Shown piece by piece: positions 41,162 to 50,714 of a DNA stretch of 64,000 bases (positions are counted from its first letter, which is position 1; each line of letters opens with the position of its first letter). Under the pieces are notes generated by a model. That model was not told where the DNA came from. It searched no databases and saw nothing but the letters and a program-made list of their open reading frames with translations. The translations under genes were made by a program, and so were the position numbers. The stretch comes from Amycolatopsis rifamycinica. GTDB lineage: Bacteria > Actinomycetota > Actinomycetes > Mycobacteriales > Pseudonocardiaceae. The stretch is taken from the NCBI RefSeq assembly GCF_000695625.1, contig NZ_JMQI01000026.1, forward strand, positions 1 through 64,000. Reading direction: 5' to 3'.

Positions 41162-42039
41162 GACAGCCTCCGCTTCCTCGTCAGCAGCACGAACGCGTAC
41201 GCGGCGACGAACACCACGAAGCCGAGTGCGAAGGAGATCGCGGCCGAGTAGTGGAAGTCGGAGTAGGCGAAAGCCTGGTTGTAGGCGTAGAGGTTCGGGG
41301 TGTACCCGGCGGAGATCTGCGGCGCGAACCGGGACATCACGTAGGGCTCGACGAAGAACTGCATGGTGCCGATCACCGTGAAGATCGCGGCGAGCCCGAT
41401 CGCCTGCCGGATCGCGGGCACCTTGATCCGCACCGCGATCTGCACCTGGGACGCGCCGTCGATCAGCGCCGCCTCGTACGTCTCCCGCGGCACACCCTGC
41501 AACGCCGAGTAGAGGACGATCATGTTGTAGCCGGTCCACGCCCACGTCACGATGTTGCCGAGCGACAGGAGCAGCAGGTCCGTCGAGAAGAAGTCGACCG
41601 GTTCGCCGCCCACCACCGCCGGCAGGCCGGCGAACGGGCCGAACGTCCGGCTGTAGAGGAAGCCCCACATGAGCGCGCCGAGGACGGCGGGCACCGCGTA
41701 GGGCATGAACGCGATGAGCCGGAAGGCGATCGCGAACCTCGTGGTGACCGCGTCGAGCGTGAGCGCCCCGGCGAGCGCGATCCCGAGCATGACCGGAATC
41801 TGCACCGCGCCGAACACGACCACGCGACCGACGCCGTCCAGCAGCACCGGATCGGTGAAGGCCCGGGTGTAGTTGGCGAACCCGGTGAAGCGTTCGCCGA
41901 GCGCGAGGCTCTTGCTGGACAGGCTGAGCCAGAACGCGTACCCGAGCGGTACGACGAGGAACGCCACCACCACGAGGAAGAACGGGAGGACGAACAACGC
42001 TCCGGCGAACGGGTGGCCGGTCGTGTGCTTGCGTCGCAC
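41158..42039 (-). CDS. Sugar ABC transporter permease (MalF-type)
   Basis: 293 residues from GTG 42039 (GAGGAGA site). Six membrane segments, the first LFVLPFFLVVVAFLVVPLGYAFW. EAA loop: VPRETYEAALIDGASQVQIAVRIKVPAIRQ. It is the partner of the downstream permease (4-base overlap) and follows the lipoprotein gene by 13 bases. Confidence 0.93.
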   Translation of the reverse strand: MRRKHTTGHPFAGALFVLPFFLVVVAFLVVPLGYAFWLSLSSKSLALGERFTGFANYTRAFTDPVLLDGVGRVVVFGAVQIPVMLGIALAGALTLDAVTTRFAIAFRLIAFMPYAVPAVLGALMWGFLYSRTFGPFAGLPAVVGGEPVDFFSTDLLLLSLGNIVTWAWTGYNMIVLYSALQGVPRETYEAALIDGASQVQIAVRIKVPAIRQAIGLAAIFTVIGTMQFFVEPYVMSRFAPQISAGYTPNLYAYNQAFAYSDFHYSAAISFALGFVVFVAAYAFVLLTRKRRLS

Positions 42040-42052
42040 GGGGTCTCCTCGG

Positions 42053-43381
42053 CTACCGGCTGACCGTGAAGCCCTGTTTCTCGGCGTAGTCCACGACGTT
42101 GGCTTGCGTCGTGGCGAGCACCGTGTTCCACTTCCGCTTCCCCGAGACGGCTTCCGCGCACCGGTCGAGCAGGTCGCCGAACACGAAGTCCTGGAACGGG
42201 GTGTACTCGAAGTCGCCCAGTTTCTCCGACACCGGCACGAAGATCTCGTTGACCTTCTGGCCGGCGAAGAAGTCGTACGCCTTGCCGGTGAACGCCGGGT
42301 CGGCCGCCACGTCCTTGGCCAGCGGGTAGAGGAACGCCTTGGTGAGGCCGATGTCCCAGGCCTGCTTCGACTTGCCGAACAGCTCCCGCGCCACCACGGT
42401 GGCGGCCTTGGGGTTCTTCGCCTGTTTGGTGACCGTGAACGTCGATCCGCCCCAGTCTCCTTGGGCGTCCTCGCCCTTGGTCCACTGCGGCATCGGCGCG
42501 ACCGCCCACTTGCCCGCCGTGCTCTTCAGCGAGCCCGCGACGTAGCCGGGGGTCCATCCCGCGGCCGCCCACGTCCAGTACTTGCCGGAGTCGAGGGCCG
42601 CGGCCGCGTCGGCGGTGAAGAACGGATCAGCCGCCATGAGCCGGCGGTCGACGAGGTCGCCGTAGAACTCGATGACCTTCTCGCACGCCGGGTTGGTCAG
42701 GTCGATCTTCACCTGGTCGCGTGCCTTGGCCGGCGAGTAGCCGTAGGGACGGCAACCCGCCTGCCACATCAGGCCGTTGAGCCAGCCGCCGTCGCTGCCG
42801 AAACTCGCGATGAACGCGGTGGGGTCGGCCGCCTTCATCTTCTCCGCGGCGGCCGCGTACTCGGCCCAGGTGGCCGGCACCGGGATCGCGTACTTGTCGA
42901 AGAGGTCCTTGCGGTACATCAGCGCCATCGGCCCGCCGTCGACGGGGATGGCGTAGACCTTGTCGCCGTCGGTCGACTGCTGCCAGGCCCAGTCCACGTA
43001 CCGGCCCTTGTCCTCGCCGGCGCCGTACTGCGCCATGTCGACGAGCGCGTCGAGGATGAGGAACGTGGGGATCTGCTGGAACTCCACCATCGCGACGTCC
43101 GGAGCTCCGGTGCCCGCCGTGAAGGCGGTCTTCAGCTTGGCGTACTGGTCGGGGCCGGTGCCGACGTTCGTCCAGTCGACCTGGATGTCGGGGTGGGCGG
43201 CGTTGAACGCGTCGACCACGCCCTTGAACTCGGGGTACCACGCCCACACCGACACGCGCACGGGGCCGCCGGTGCCGCCGCCGGTGCCGCTGTCGGAACC
43301 GCCGCTGCACGCCGCGACCGCCAGCAGGCCGCCGACGGCGAGCACGGAGACGACCTTGCGCAACGCGTTGAAGCCGAGCAT
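42053..43381 (-). CDS. Sugar-binding lipoprotein of an ABC importer
   Basis: 442 residues. Lipobox LAVAAC near residue 25 follows a signal sequence, so it is anchored to the outer face of the membrane. The family 1 extracellular solute-binding fold is shown by VRVSVWAWYPEFKGVVDAFNAAHPDIQV, PDVAMVEFQQIPTFL, GPMALMYRKDLFDKYAIPVPATWAEY and the Trp-rich pocket (WTWAAAGWTPGY). First gene of the import/GH51 operon. The ligand is inferred to be an arabino-oligosaccharide from neighbours. Confidence 0.93.
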   Translation of the reverse strand: MLGFNALRKVVSVLAVGGLLAVAACSGGSDSGTGGGTGGPVRVSVWAWYPEFKGVVDAFNAAHPDIQVDWTNVGTGPDQYAKLKTAFTAGTGAPDVAMVEFQQIPTFLILDALVDMAQYGAGEDKGRYVDWAWQQSTDGDKVYAIPVDGGPMALMYRKDLFDKYAIPVPATWAEYAAAAEKMKAADPTAFIASFGSDGGWLNGLMWQAGCRPYGYSPAKARDQVKIDLTNPACEKVIEFYGDLVDRRLMAADPFFTADAAAALDSGKYWTWAAAGWTPGYVAGSLKSTAGKWAVAPMPQWTKGEDAQGDWGGSTFTVTKQAKNPKAATVVARELFGKSKQAWDIGLTKAFLYPLAKDVAADPAFTGKAYDFFAGQKVNEIFVPVSEKLGDFEYTPFQDFVFGDLLDRCAEAVSGKRKWNTVLATTQANVVDYAEKQGFTVSR

Positions 43382-43548
43382 GTGACCGCGCCTTTCCGCG
43401 AGCTCACGGCGGGCTGAGGACTGTCACGGAACGCGAACTTCCGATGGCGCGCCGAGCCGGGAGCGAAGGGCAGGGACCGAACGGTGTCGCGCGCCACGGC
43501 CGGCGGTCTGCAGGGAACCGACCGTGGCTGCCGCCGTGGCACCGGGAT

Positions 43549-43595
43549 TTTGCTGCGCTGCAAAGAGTATGAACGCCGTTTTGCCGCGCTGCAAG
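43549..43595. promoter_or_regulatory. Paired LacI operators between the importer operon and its regulator
   Basis: TTTGCTGCGCTGCAAA (43549-43564) and TTTGCCGCGCTGCAAG (43580-43595) are near-palindromes 31 bases apart, about three helical turns. They lie between the divergent importer operon and the LacI regulator gene. Their GC-rich core with central CG is typical of LacI-family sites. Confidence 0.75.
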
Positions 43596-43696
43596 CCCCT
43601 GTTTCCCCGACCCGTGCGGGCGGTCCGGGTTGTCGCTGGCACAGACGGCCGTGCACACTTCTCCGGGAGCGGATTCGTCCAGCGAAGGAGCACGTC

Positions 43697-44746
43697 ATGC
43701 GCGATGCCACTCTGCGTGACGTCGCCCTGCTGGCGGGGGTGTCCGCCCGGACGGTCTCCAACGTCGTGAACGGCTACGCCCGCGTGTCGGAGCGCACCCG
43801 GGAGAAGGTCGAGCGGGCGCTGCTCGAGCTGAACTACCGGCCGAACGTGCTGGCCCGCAACCTCGCCCGCGGCCGGTCCGGGCAGATCGCGGTCGTCGTG
43901 CCCTACCTCGACACGCCGTACTTCGCCGAGCTGCTCCAGGCGATCATCCCGAGGGCGCGCGAGCACGGGTACAACGTCCTCATCGACCAGACCGACGGCG
44001 ACGCGGCGCACGAACGCGAGCTGATCAGCCGCGGCGCCCGCGCGTTCCTGTTCGACGGGATGATCTTCTCGCCACTGGGGCTGGCGCAGGAGGACCTCGT
44101 CGAGATCGACCCGGACCTGCCGCTGGTGGTCCTCGGGGAACGGGTGTCCAACGGCGTGTTCGACCACGTCGGTATCGACGACGTGGAGGCGTCGCGGGCC
44201 GCCACCGCGCACCTGATCGGCCTCGGCCGCCGGCGCATCGCGGCGATCGGCGACCAGCCCTACCCCACGGGCGAGGCCGCGCAGCTGCGCACCCGCGGCT
44301 ACCGCCAGGCGCACGCGGACGCCGGCCTGCCCGTCGACGAGTCGCTGATCATCCCGACCCCCCGGTTCAACCGCGCCGACGGCTCGGGCGCCATGCGCGC
44401 CCTCCTCGGCCGCGAGGACCCGCCGGACGCCGTCTTCTGCTACAGCGATCTCGTCGCCTTGGGGGCGCTCCACACCGCTTTGGAGCTCGGCCGCCGGGTG
44501 CCGGAGGACGTCGCCCTGATCGGCTACGACGACATCGAAGAGGGCCGCTACTCGAACCCCACGATCAGCACGATCTCCCCGGACAAGGTCGCCATCGCGG
44601 CAACGGCGGTCGAGCGCCTGCTGAGGCGCATCGGCGACGACGAGCCGATGCCCGGCATCGAGGTGCGCGCCGAACACCGGCTCATCCCCAGGGAAAGCAC
44701 GGTCGGGAAGCCCTTCGCGGCCCGCCCGCACCTCGGCGGCACGTGA
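43697..44746 (+). CDS. LacI-family repressor of arabinoside uptake
   Basis: 349 residues from ATG 43697 with AAGGAG. HTH: ATLRDVALLAGVSARTVSNVVNG, hinge helix NYRPNVLARNLARGRSG. The effector domain has LVVLGERVSNGVFDHVGIDDVEASRAAT and the signature YDDIEEGRYSNPTISTI. Divergent from the importer operon and next to paired operators, so it probably represses both until an arabinose-type ligand binds. Confidence 0.93.
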   Translation: MRDATLRDVALLAGVSARTVSNVVNGYARVSERTREKVERALLELNYRPNVLARNLARGRSGQIAVVVPYLDTPYFAELLQAIIPRAREHGYNVLIDQTDGDAAHERELISRGARAFLFDGMIFSPLGLAQEDLVEIDPDLPLVVLGERVSNGVFDHVGIDDVEASRAATAHLIGLGRRRIAAIGDQPYPTGEAAQLRTRGYRQAHADAGLPVDESLIIPTPRFNRADGSGAMRALLGREDPPDAVFCYSDLVALGALHTALELGRRVPEDVALIGYDDIEEGRYSNPTISTISPDKVAIAATAVERLLRRIGDDEPMPGIEVRAEHRLIPRESTVGKPFAARPHLGGT

Positions 44747-44862
44747 GGGCGGGCCGTCGACGACGTCGCCGCGCGCGCCGCCGGGCCGAACTCACCCCCC
44801 CGGCCTGCCGTGGCGGTCCAGGACGCCAAGAGCTCGGCGTCCCGGCCCGGACGAACCAGCTG

Positions 44863-45090
44863 TGACCGGCCTCGGACACCGGTTCACGGCCGACTCGGTC
44901 GGCCGCGCGCTCGACCTGGTCGGCGAGCGGTGGAGCCTGCTCATCCTGCGTGAGACGTTCTTCGGCCTGCGCCGCTACGCGAGTTCGCGCGCAACCTGTC
45001 CATCCCGCGCCCGACGCTGTCCGCGCGGCTGAAGACCCTCGTCGACGCCGGAGTGCCGGAGCGCGTCGACCCGGTGCCCGAGTACGTGCG
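44863..45090 (+). pseudogene. Decayed HxlR-family regulator
   Basis: From GTG 44863 the frame reads ...SVGRALDLVGERWSLLILRETFFGLRRY, the HxlR winged-helix start. One missing base after RRY moves the rest to another frame: EFARNLSIPRPTLSARLKTLVDAGVPERV, then P..EY, after which similarity ends. A one-base deletion plus loss of the C-terminus makes it non-functional unless the base is a sequencing error. Confidence 0.8.
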
Positions 45091-45314
45091 AACCGGGCTC
45101 GGCGGTATAGACCACGAGGGTGAGCCCCGGTTCGGCCGCCATCGCCATCGCCTCCTACGAGGAGGTGGCCTCCCCCACGCCGGGTGAGAAAAGCGTTTCA
45201 CGCCCCTTCCGTGCCGACGGACGTCGAGGGCGCCCCAGCGGCCGCGGAACCCGGGAGAACGAGGCGGACGTGTCCGGGCCGCCCGGCGGGTTCGAGGTCG
45301 AAGCCGCAGGCCGG

Positions 45315-46223
45315 TCAGCGGACGTCGGCGGCGGCCGGGGTGGACGCGGCACTGCGGAACCGTCCCGGTGACACGCCGTACTCGCGGCGGAAGGCCGCCG
45401 AGAAGGCGAACTCGGTCGAGTACCCGACCTGCGGGGCGATGCTGGCCAGCGAGGCGTCGGTTTCCCGGAGCAGCCGGGCGGCGCGGCCGAGCCGCCAGCC
45501 GGTCAGGTAGCTCATCGGCGGCCGGCCCACCGCGGTGGTGAACGACCTCGAAAAGGCGGTGCGGGGCATCCCCGCGACCTCGCTCAGCCGACCCACCGTC
45601 CACGGCCGGTGCGGGTTCTGGTGGATCTCGCGCAGTGCGGCCGCGATCCCCGGGTGGGCGGGTTCCGGCCACCCGGCCGCGGTGGTGTCCTGGTCGTGCC
45701 ACTGCCGCAGCACCTGGACGAGGATCAGGTCCAGCAGCGCCCGCCGCGTCGCGCCGGAGCCCGGCTCGGCCGCGGAGACGGCGGCGGAGAGGAGGTCGAT
45801 CAGGGATCGCAGCTGCGGGTGGTGGTCGTAGTCCGGCGACAGGGCGATGAGGTCGGGCAGCGTGCGCAGGTACTGGGGGGCGTGGCCGTGGTCGAGCCGG
45901 TAGGCCCCGCACAGGAATTCGAAGGCCGCGGGTTCCGGCACCGGCGGGTGCGCGCCCGGCTCGACGAGCGGGAGGTCCCGCAGCGCGCGGGGGGTCTGGC
46001 TGAGCCCGTGCTCGGCGCCGGACGAGGTGAGCACGATGTCGCCCGGCCGCAGGGGCACGGGCTCGCCGTGGCCGATCAGCCAGCAGGTGCCGCGCGTGAT
46101 GATGTGGAACCCGCTGCCGTCGAACGCGGCGAAGCGCAGGCCCGCCGACGGCGGCTGCCTGATCAGGCGTGCGCCGGCGCTCCCGACCCGCACGCTGCGG
46201 ATCACCTCGCTGATCAGGTCCAT
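45315..46223 (-). CDS. AraC-family regulator with cupin sensor domain
   Basis: 302 residues. ATG 46223 (MDLISEVIRSVRVG) is preferred over 46247 by family alignment. Residues about 1-180 form the cupin_6 sensor (GSGFHIITRGTCWLIGHGEPVPLRPGDIVL); the two AraC HTH units follow (WTVGRLSEVAGMPRTAFSRSFTTAVGRPPMSYL, ASLASIAPQVGYSTEFAFSAAFRREYGVSPGRFR). It is divergent from the acyl-CoA-dehydrogenase-like gene (gap 89 bases), which it probably activates. Confidence 0.92.
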   Translation of the reverse strand: MDLISEVIRSVRVGSAGARLIRQPPSAGLRFAAFDGSGFHIITRGTCWLIGHGEPVPLRPGDIVLTSSGAEHGLSQTPRALRDLPLVEPGAHPPVPEPAAFEFLCGAYRLDHGHAPQYLRTLPDLIALSPDYDHHPQLRSLIDLLSAAVSAAEPGSGATRRALLDLILVQVLRQWHDQDTTAAGWPEPAHPGIAAALREIHQNPHRPWTVGRLSEVAGMPRTAFSRSFTTAVGRPPMSYLTGWRLGRAARLLRETDASLASIAPQVGYSTEFAFSAAFRREYGVSPGRFRSAASTPAAADVR

Positions 46224-46312
46224 ACCCGCGATCTTAACGACGCACAACCGCGTATGAACCGGTGCCGGACGCGCATGGCACGACGCGCACGACCGGTGAT
46301 TGAGTCGACGGA

Positions 46313-47377
46313 GTGATCGAATACCCGAACGCCGGAACCATTGACGTCCTGCGCGCCCAAGCCGGGAAAGTGGAAGAGAACGAGCGGCCGGCCGGCGAAG
46401 GCTTGGCCGCCCTGCGCGAGGACGGCGTCTTCGCCTGGCGGACTCCGCAGGAGTACGGCGGGGAATGGGCGGACGCCGAGACCGTCGCGCGACGGCTCAC
46501 CGGTCTCGGCCGGGCCTGCCCGTCCACCGCGTGGGTGGCCGGGACGTGCGTCACCTCGAAGAACCTCGCCGCCCGCACCTTCGCCGGTTCCGCGACGCCG
46601 GGCTTCTTCGCCGATCCGGACGCGCTGTTCTGCGGTTCGGGGGTTCCCGGCGCGCGGGGTGCACAGGTGCCGGAAGGGGTGCGCGTCACCGGGCGCTGGC
46701 CGAACGTCTCGGGCGGTGAGGACGCGGCTTGGGCCACGCTGGCGGTGCTGGTTGACGGCGAGTTCTCCTTCGCGCTGGTGCCGACGGCCGAACTCGTCGT
46801 CGAGCGGACCTGGGCCATGGCGGGCATGCGCGGCACCGGCAGCCACACCTTGGTCGCCGAGGGTGTCCTGGTGCCGGCCGGGCGCATCGCGGCGGCGGCG
46901 CCCTTTCCCCTCGGGGACGCGATGCTGTACGCCATCACGGTGCTCGGCCCGGTGGTGGGGGCCGCCCAAGGGGCACTGGACGCCGTCAAGGCGATGTTCG
47001 CCTCGGACCGCAAACCGTTCACGACCGCGTACTCGCGCATGGGCGAGTCTCCGGGGGCCCGCCATTGGCTGGCAGAGGCCGGCTACCTCGTGGACCGCGC
47101 CGAGAAGACGATGCTCGAGGTCGCCCGCGAGGCGGGCTCGGCCGAGTTGTCCCCTGCGGACGGTCCGCGGCTGCGCATGTCTCTCGCGGACGCCGGCCGG
47201 GACTGCCGGTCCGCCGTCGAGCGGATGCTCGACCTGCACGGCGCGAGCGGGTTCGCCACGTCGAACGTCCTTCAGCGCTTCTGGCGGGACGTCGCCGTCG
47301 GCAGCAGGCACCCGCACCTCAACCCGTACCTCGCGGTGGAGAACCTCGGCGCGGCGCTCGTTCCGGCGGATCACTGA
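46313..47377 (+). CDS. Acyl-CoA-dehydrogenase-fold flavoprotein (possible monooxygenase)
   Basis: 354 residues from GTG 46313. It shows the N-terminal helical part (REDGVFAWRTPQEYGGEW), the middle beta domain (VRVTGRWPNVSGGEDAAWATLAVL, GMRGTGSHTLVAEGVLVPAGR) and the C-terminal helices (LDLHGASGFATSNVLQRFWRDVAVGSRHPHLNPY). The late RFWRDV..GSRH..L resembles the HsaA/flavin-dependent hydroxylase branch more than true dehydrogenases. It could hydroxylate an aromatic or N-containing substrate with a separate flavin reductase, none of which is adjacent. Likely under the divergent AraC regulator. Confidence 0.8.
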   Translation: MIEYPNAGTIDVLRAQAGKVEENERPAGEGLAALREDGVFAWRTPQEYGGEWADAETVARRLTGLGRACPSTAWVAGTCVTSKNLAARTFAGSATPGFFADPDALFCGSGVPGARGAQVPEGVRVTGRWPNVSGGEDAAWATLAVLVDGEFSFALVPTAELVVERTWAMAGMRGTGSHTLVAEGVLVPAGRIAAAAPFPLGDAMLYAITVLGPVVGAAQGALDAVKAMFASDRKPFTTAYSRMGESPGARHWLAEAGYLVDRAEKTMLEVAREAGSAELSPADGPRLRMSLADAGRDCRSAVERMLDLHGASGFATSNVLQRFWRDVAVGSRHPHLNPYLAVENLGAALVPADH

Positions 47378-47405
47378 CCAGATCCCCCGGCGCGAGGCGA
47401 GGATC

Positions 47406-47448
47406 CGGTGCCGCCGCCGGGTGCGTTCACCGCCCGGCGGCGGCACCG
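47406..47448. terminator. Bidirectional hairpin between convergent genes
   Basis: Perfect 16-base arms (CGGTGCCGCCGCCGGG and its inverse) with an 11-base loop lie between the stops of the flavoprotein gene (47377) and the GH43 gene (47463). It serves both directions. Confidence 0.85.
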
Positions 47449-47462
47449 TGCCGCACACCCGG

Positions 47463-48980
47463 CTAGCCCTGCACCAAGCTGAAGTCGTCGACGTTCACCC
47501 AGTTGCCCGCGTTCGCGTCGGAAAACACGCCCACCTGGATCGACCCGTTGGTCACCGTGATGCCGGAGATCGTCACCTTCGTCCAGCTGCCGATCGACCG
47601 GTTGATCGACGAGCTCAGCTCGCTCCCTCCGAAGTTCTTCGCGAAGATGGTCGCTTTCTTCTGGCCGCCGCTGCTCTTGACCCACGCCGACAGCGTGTAC
47701 GTCCCGTTCGGCAGCGAAATGTTCTGGTACCGCGAGGCGTTGTACGCCGACGACGAACTCTGCGCGAACGCCCAGCGCCCGGTGTACCCACCCTGCTTGT
47801 TGCTGTTCACGTTGCCGCCGGAGACGGTCCAGCCGGCGAGGTCGTTCTGCGCCACCCGGTCGGCCTCCGCACTCGGGTTCAGCACGTGGTTGTTGCCGCT
47901 GCCGACCGACCACGTGCCCGCGGCCGCGTCGACGTTCCACTGGCTCAGCGAGTGGAACACCGGCGTCGTGCCGGTGAACGTCACCGGCAGCCACTGGTTG
48001 TAGCCGATGCCGTTGCCCGCGAAGTCGCTCCAGCGGTCGCCGCCGAACATCACGAACGACCCCTGCGATCCGGTCACCGTGAAGGCCAGGCCGGTCTGCG
48101 TCACGTGCGAGAAGTCGGCGTCCGTGCCCTGCATCACGAACTCCGGGGAGTACCCGCTCGAGACCTTCTTCGACGTGTTGCAGTACGTGTGGGACGCGTT
48201 CCAGCCGTGCAGGTCCGAGGAACAGAAGTAGTACGTCCCGTCGTACTTGAACATGACGTTGCCTTCACGCCCGCCCGCGGAGCTGTTGTAGATGTTCACG
48301 GCGGGTTCGACCTGCAGGTAGTCCGACGGCCGCAGCGCCGCCACGTACAGGTGCGACCGGCCGCTCTTGTTGCTGAAGGCCAGGTACGCCTTGCCGTCGT
48401 CGTCGACGAAGACCGACTGGTCACCGGACATCCCGGTGGTGACGTTGGCGATGTTCGACTGGGTGGCCGCCCGGGTGAAGTGGCCGTTCGGCGTGCTGCT
48501 CGTCCCGAACACCAGCTCGCTGTTGAGCTGGGAGATCAGCACGTACTTGCCCGTGTTGGGGTTGCGCGCCACCCCGATCCGGCCGACCCAGCCCGCTCCC
48601 CCGAGGTCCGAGGCGGTCATCGCGTTGCCTTCGAACTTCCAGTTGGCCAGATCGGTGGACGAATAGATCGTGATCGCGCTCAGGGAAGTGTTGCTGTTCT
48701 TCCCGGCGGAGGGGTTGTTGTAGTACGTGACCGCGCCGTTGTACTTCGCCCCGTACCAGTAGTACGTGTTGCCGACCTTCAGCACACCTCCGCCCTGGGA
48801 ATAGATCGGGTTCCCGGCGGTGTCCTTCCAGAACACGTCGTTCTGTATCGTGGCCGCCGCGGCCACCCGCGGCGCCGGAGTCGCCGCGGTGGCACTGGCC
48901 GAGCCGCCGACCGGCGTCAGCGCCAGCACCAGCGGAACCAGGGCCGAGACGATCATTCGCTTGGAAACCTGTATCACCAT
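47463..48980 (-). CDS. Secreted GH43 galactanase-like enzyme with C-terminal CBM
   Basis: 505 residues from ATG 48980 (AAGGATG before it). Signal peptide to about ATA-ATPAPRVA. The GH43 five-bladed domain begins IQNDVFWKDTAGNPIYSQGGGVLKVGNTYYWYGA, close to exo-beta-1,3-galactanase (GH43_24-like) sequences. YVLISQLNSE and FVDDDGKAYLAFS are propeller strands. The last 130 residues (NNHVLNPSAEADRV... WVNVDDFSLVQG) are a beta-sandwich carbohydrate-binding domain of CBM4/9 type. It probably degrades arabinogalactan or galactan side chains. Substrate preference is inferred from the motif and neighbours. Confidence 0.88.
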   Translation of the reverse strand: MVIQVSKRMIVSALVPLVLALTPVGGSASATAATPAPRVAAAATIQNDVFWKDTAGNPIYSQGGGVLKVGNTYYWYGAKYNGAVTYYNNPSAGKNSNTSLSAITIYSSTDLANWKFEGNAMTASDLGGAGWVGRIGVARNPNTGKYVLISQLNSELVFGTSSTPNGHFTRAATQSNIANVTTGMSGDQSVFVDDDGKAYLAFSNKSGRSHLYVAALRPSDYLQVEPAVNIYNSSAGGREGNVMFKYDGTYYFCSSDLHGWNASHTYCNTSKKVSSGYSPEFVMQGTDADFSHVTQTGLAFTVTGSQGSFVMFGGDRWSDFAGNGIGYNQWLPVTFTGTTPVFHSLSQWNVDAAAGTWSVGSGNNHVLNPSAEADRVAQNDLAGWTVSGGNVNSNKQGGYTGRWAFAQSSSSAYNASRYQNISLPNGTYTLSAWVKSSGGQKKATIFAKNFGGSELSSSINRSIGSWTKVTISGITVTNGSIQVGVFSDANAGNWVNVDDFSLVQG

Positions 48981-49108
48981 TTCGCATCCTTCCCGTTGCA
49001 CGGCGATCCGACGTGGTTGCGGTTGTTGTTCCGGGGCACTCCCTTGACTTCCAGGCCGTTGAGGTGCGTCTGGCCGGCACGGCTCATTCGTTCACTCCAG
49101 TGTTCGGT

Positions 49109-50161
49109 TCAGCGGAGGTAGCCGGCGAGGGAGAGGTTCTTTTCGCGGATGCCCTGCACGACGAGGTTCGCCATCTGCGTCGCGCCGTACACCGAGAAGT
49201 GCGTGTTGTCCTTGACGCCGTCGGTGGCCTCGGTGAGGTAGAGCTTCTGCGAGGCGGACGGGCCGAGGGACTCCACCAGGGCCTTGCTCTTGGCCGTCAG
49301 GTCGATCACCGGCACGTTCGCGCTGCCGCCCAGCGCCCGGGTCACCGCGGGCAGGTCCACACCCTGGCCGTTGACGTGCAACGCGGTCGACGTCAGCTTG
49401 TTCCCGCTGAACTGCCGTCGCACCGGTGGCGTCACCAGCACCGGCACCCCACCACGCTCCCGCACCCCGTCGACCAGCTTGGCCAGGTTGTCCCGGAACG
49501 CCGTCGCCGTCGTCTGCTTGTCGTTGTGCCCGAACTGGATGAACACCGGATCCCCGCTCTTGACCAACGGCTTCATCCGCGGGAACAACGCACTGTTGGA
49601 CAAGAAGCTCCCCGAGCTCTCCCCGGAGTCCGAGTAGTTCGCGACCACGGCACCGTTGCGGACACTCGCCGGCAACTCCTGGCCCCACCCCGTCCACGGC
49701 GCGAGCATCTGGTCACACACCGTCGAGTCCCCGGCCAAGTACGCCACCAGCGGTGCCGCGGCCGCGGTCACCGTCAACGAGGTGATCGCCGGTGCGCTGC
49801 CCCCGAACGTGATGTCCAGCCCCGGCGTGCCGGTGCCGCCCTGGCCGGTGGGCTGTCCCTCCGGATCGCGTACGTTGACCGTGACGGTCGTGGGGACGAC
49901 CTGGCCCGCGCTCGTCGGGACGGCGTTCAGAATCTGCCGGCGTGCCTCCACCGACATCGACGTGTTCGCCGCCTTCGAGGAGCTGCCGAGCCCGACGGCG
50001 ACGTCGTAGTTGCCCGGCGAGACGTCGAAGTGGCACTTGATCGGCGCCGTCCCCGAACACTGCGGGGGCAACGCCGACGGCGCTGCCCCCGCCGACGGAA
50101 CGGGCGCCAGGGCGACGACCGCCATCCCGGCCAGAACGACGGCGTGGCGTTTGAGGGACAT
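49109..50161 (-). CDS. Secreted SGNH esterase, rhamnogalacturonan acetylesterase-like
   Basis: 350 residues from ATG 50161 (AGGAG). Signal peptide MSLKRHAVVLAGMAVVALAP. An N-terminal beta-rich region (CHFDVSPGNYDVAVGLGS) leads into the SGNH hydrolase: block I LAGDSTV, block II Gly in YSDSGESSG, block III IQFGHNDK, block V DNTHFSVYGA. This CE12 pattern deacetylates rhamnogalacturonan. The GH43 gene follows by 128 bases in the same direction, so the two probably act together on pectin side chains. Confidence 0.9.
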   Translation of the reverse strand: MSLKRHAVVLAGMAVVALAPVPSAGAAPSALPPQCSGTAPIKCHFDVSPGNYDVAVGLGSSSKAANTSMSVEARRQILNAVPTSAGQVVPTTVTVNVRDPEGQPTGQGGTGTPGLDITFGGSAPAITSLTVTAAAAPLVAYLAGDSTVCDQMLAPWTGWGQELPASVRNGAVVANYSDSGESSGSFLSNSALFPRMKPLVKSGDPVFIQFGHNDKQTTATAFRDNLAKLVDGVRERGGVPVLVTPPVRRQFSGNKLTSTALHVNGQGVDLPAVTRALGGSANVPVIDLTAKSKALVESLGPSASQKLYLTEATDGVKDNTHFSVYGATQMANLVVQGIREKNLSLAGYLR

Positions 50162-50702
50162 GGATTCTCCTGTCGGATTTGCCGTGTACTGATAGCGGGG
50201 CCCGCTTGACGAACGTTCACAACCAGCTACGAGATTCATCGAACGAATGTCGTCGCCGCCTGTGCACGTTCACGGATGACCACGTTTGACAGGCTTGAAA
50301 AACCCGGTGATGCGAGCAGACCGTGCGACTGTCGGCGATTGGATCGTGCCCGCCGGAGGAGGAGATGATTTCGGGCAGCGGCGGGCGCGAACGTCCGGGC
50401 GGGGCCGGGCCGGCGATCCCCGAAGCTTCATCGCTTCCTCCGTCGCAGTGATGCCTGTCACCTTCGGTCCGGGCCGCAGCGAGCGTCAACCACTTACGTC
50501 CGAATCGATCAAAAACGGTCACAAACGAAGGCTGCCGCCCACCTTCGGCGGCACGCGGCCGCGCCGGCGACCGGCGGTCGAATCCTTCGAACCGGTGGCC
50601 GACAGGGGTAGCACCACCGGCACTGGGCCGGTTGACCGAATGTTCGACCATGGCGCTGGCAAATCGGAACATCGGTGCACCGGCCTCTTGTGCTCGGCGC
50701 TT

Positions 50703-50714
50703 GAAAGCGCTTTC
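50703..50714. promoter_or_regulatory. Perfect GAAAGCGCTTTC palindrome
   Basis: A 12-base perfect palindrome with central CG, typical for LacI-family sugar repressors, about 190 bases before the BNR-repeat gene. It differs from the TGTTAnCGCTAACA family, so another regulator may use it. Confidence 0.55.
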
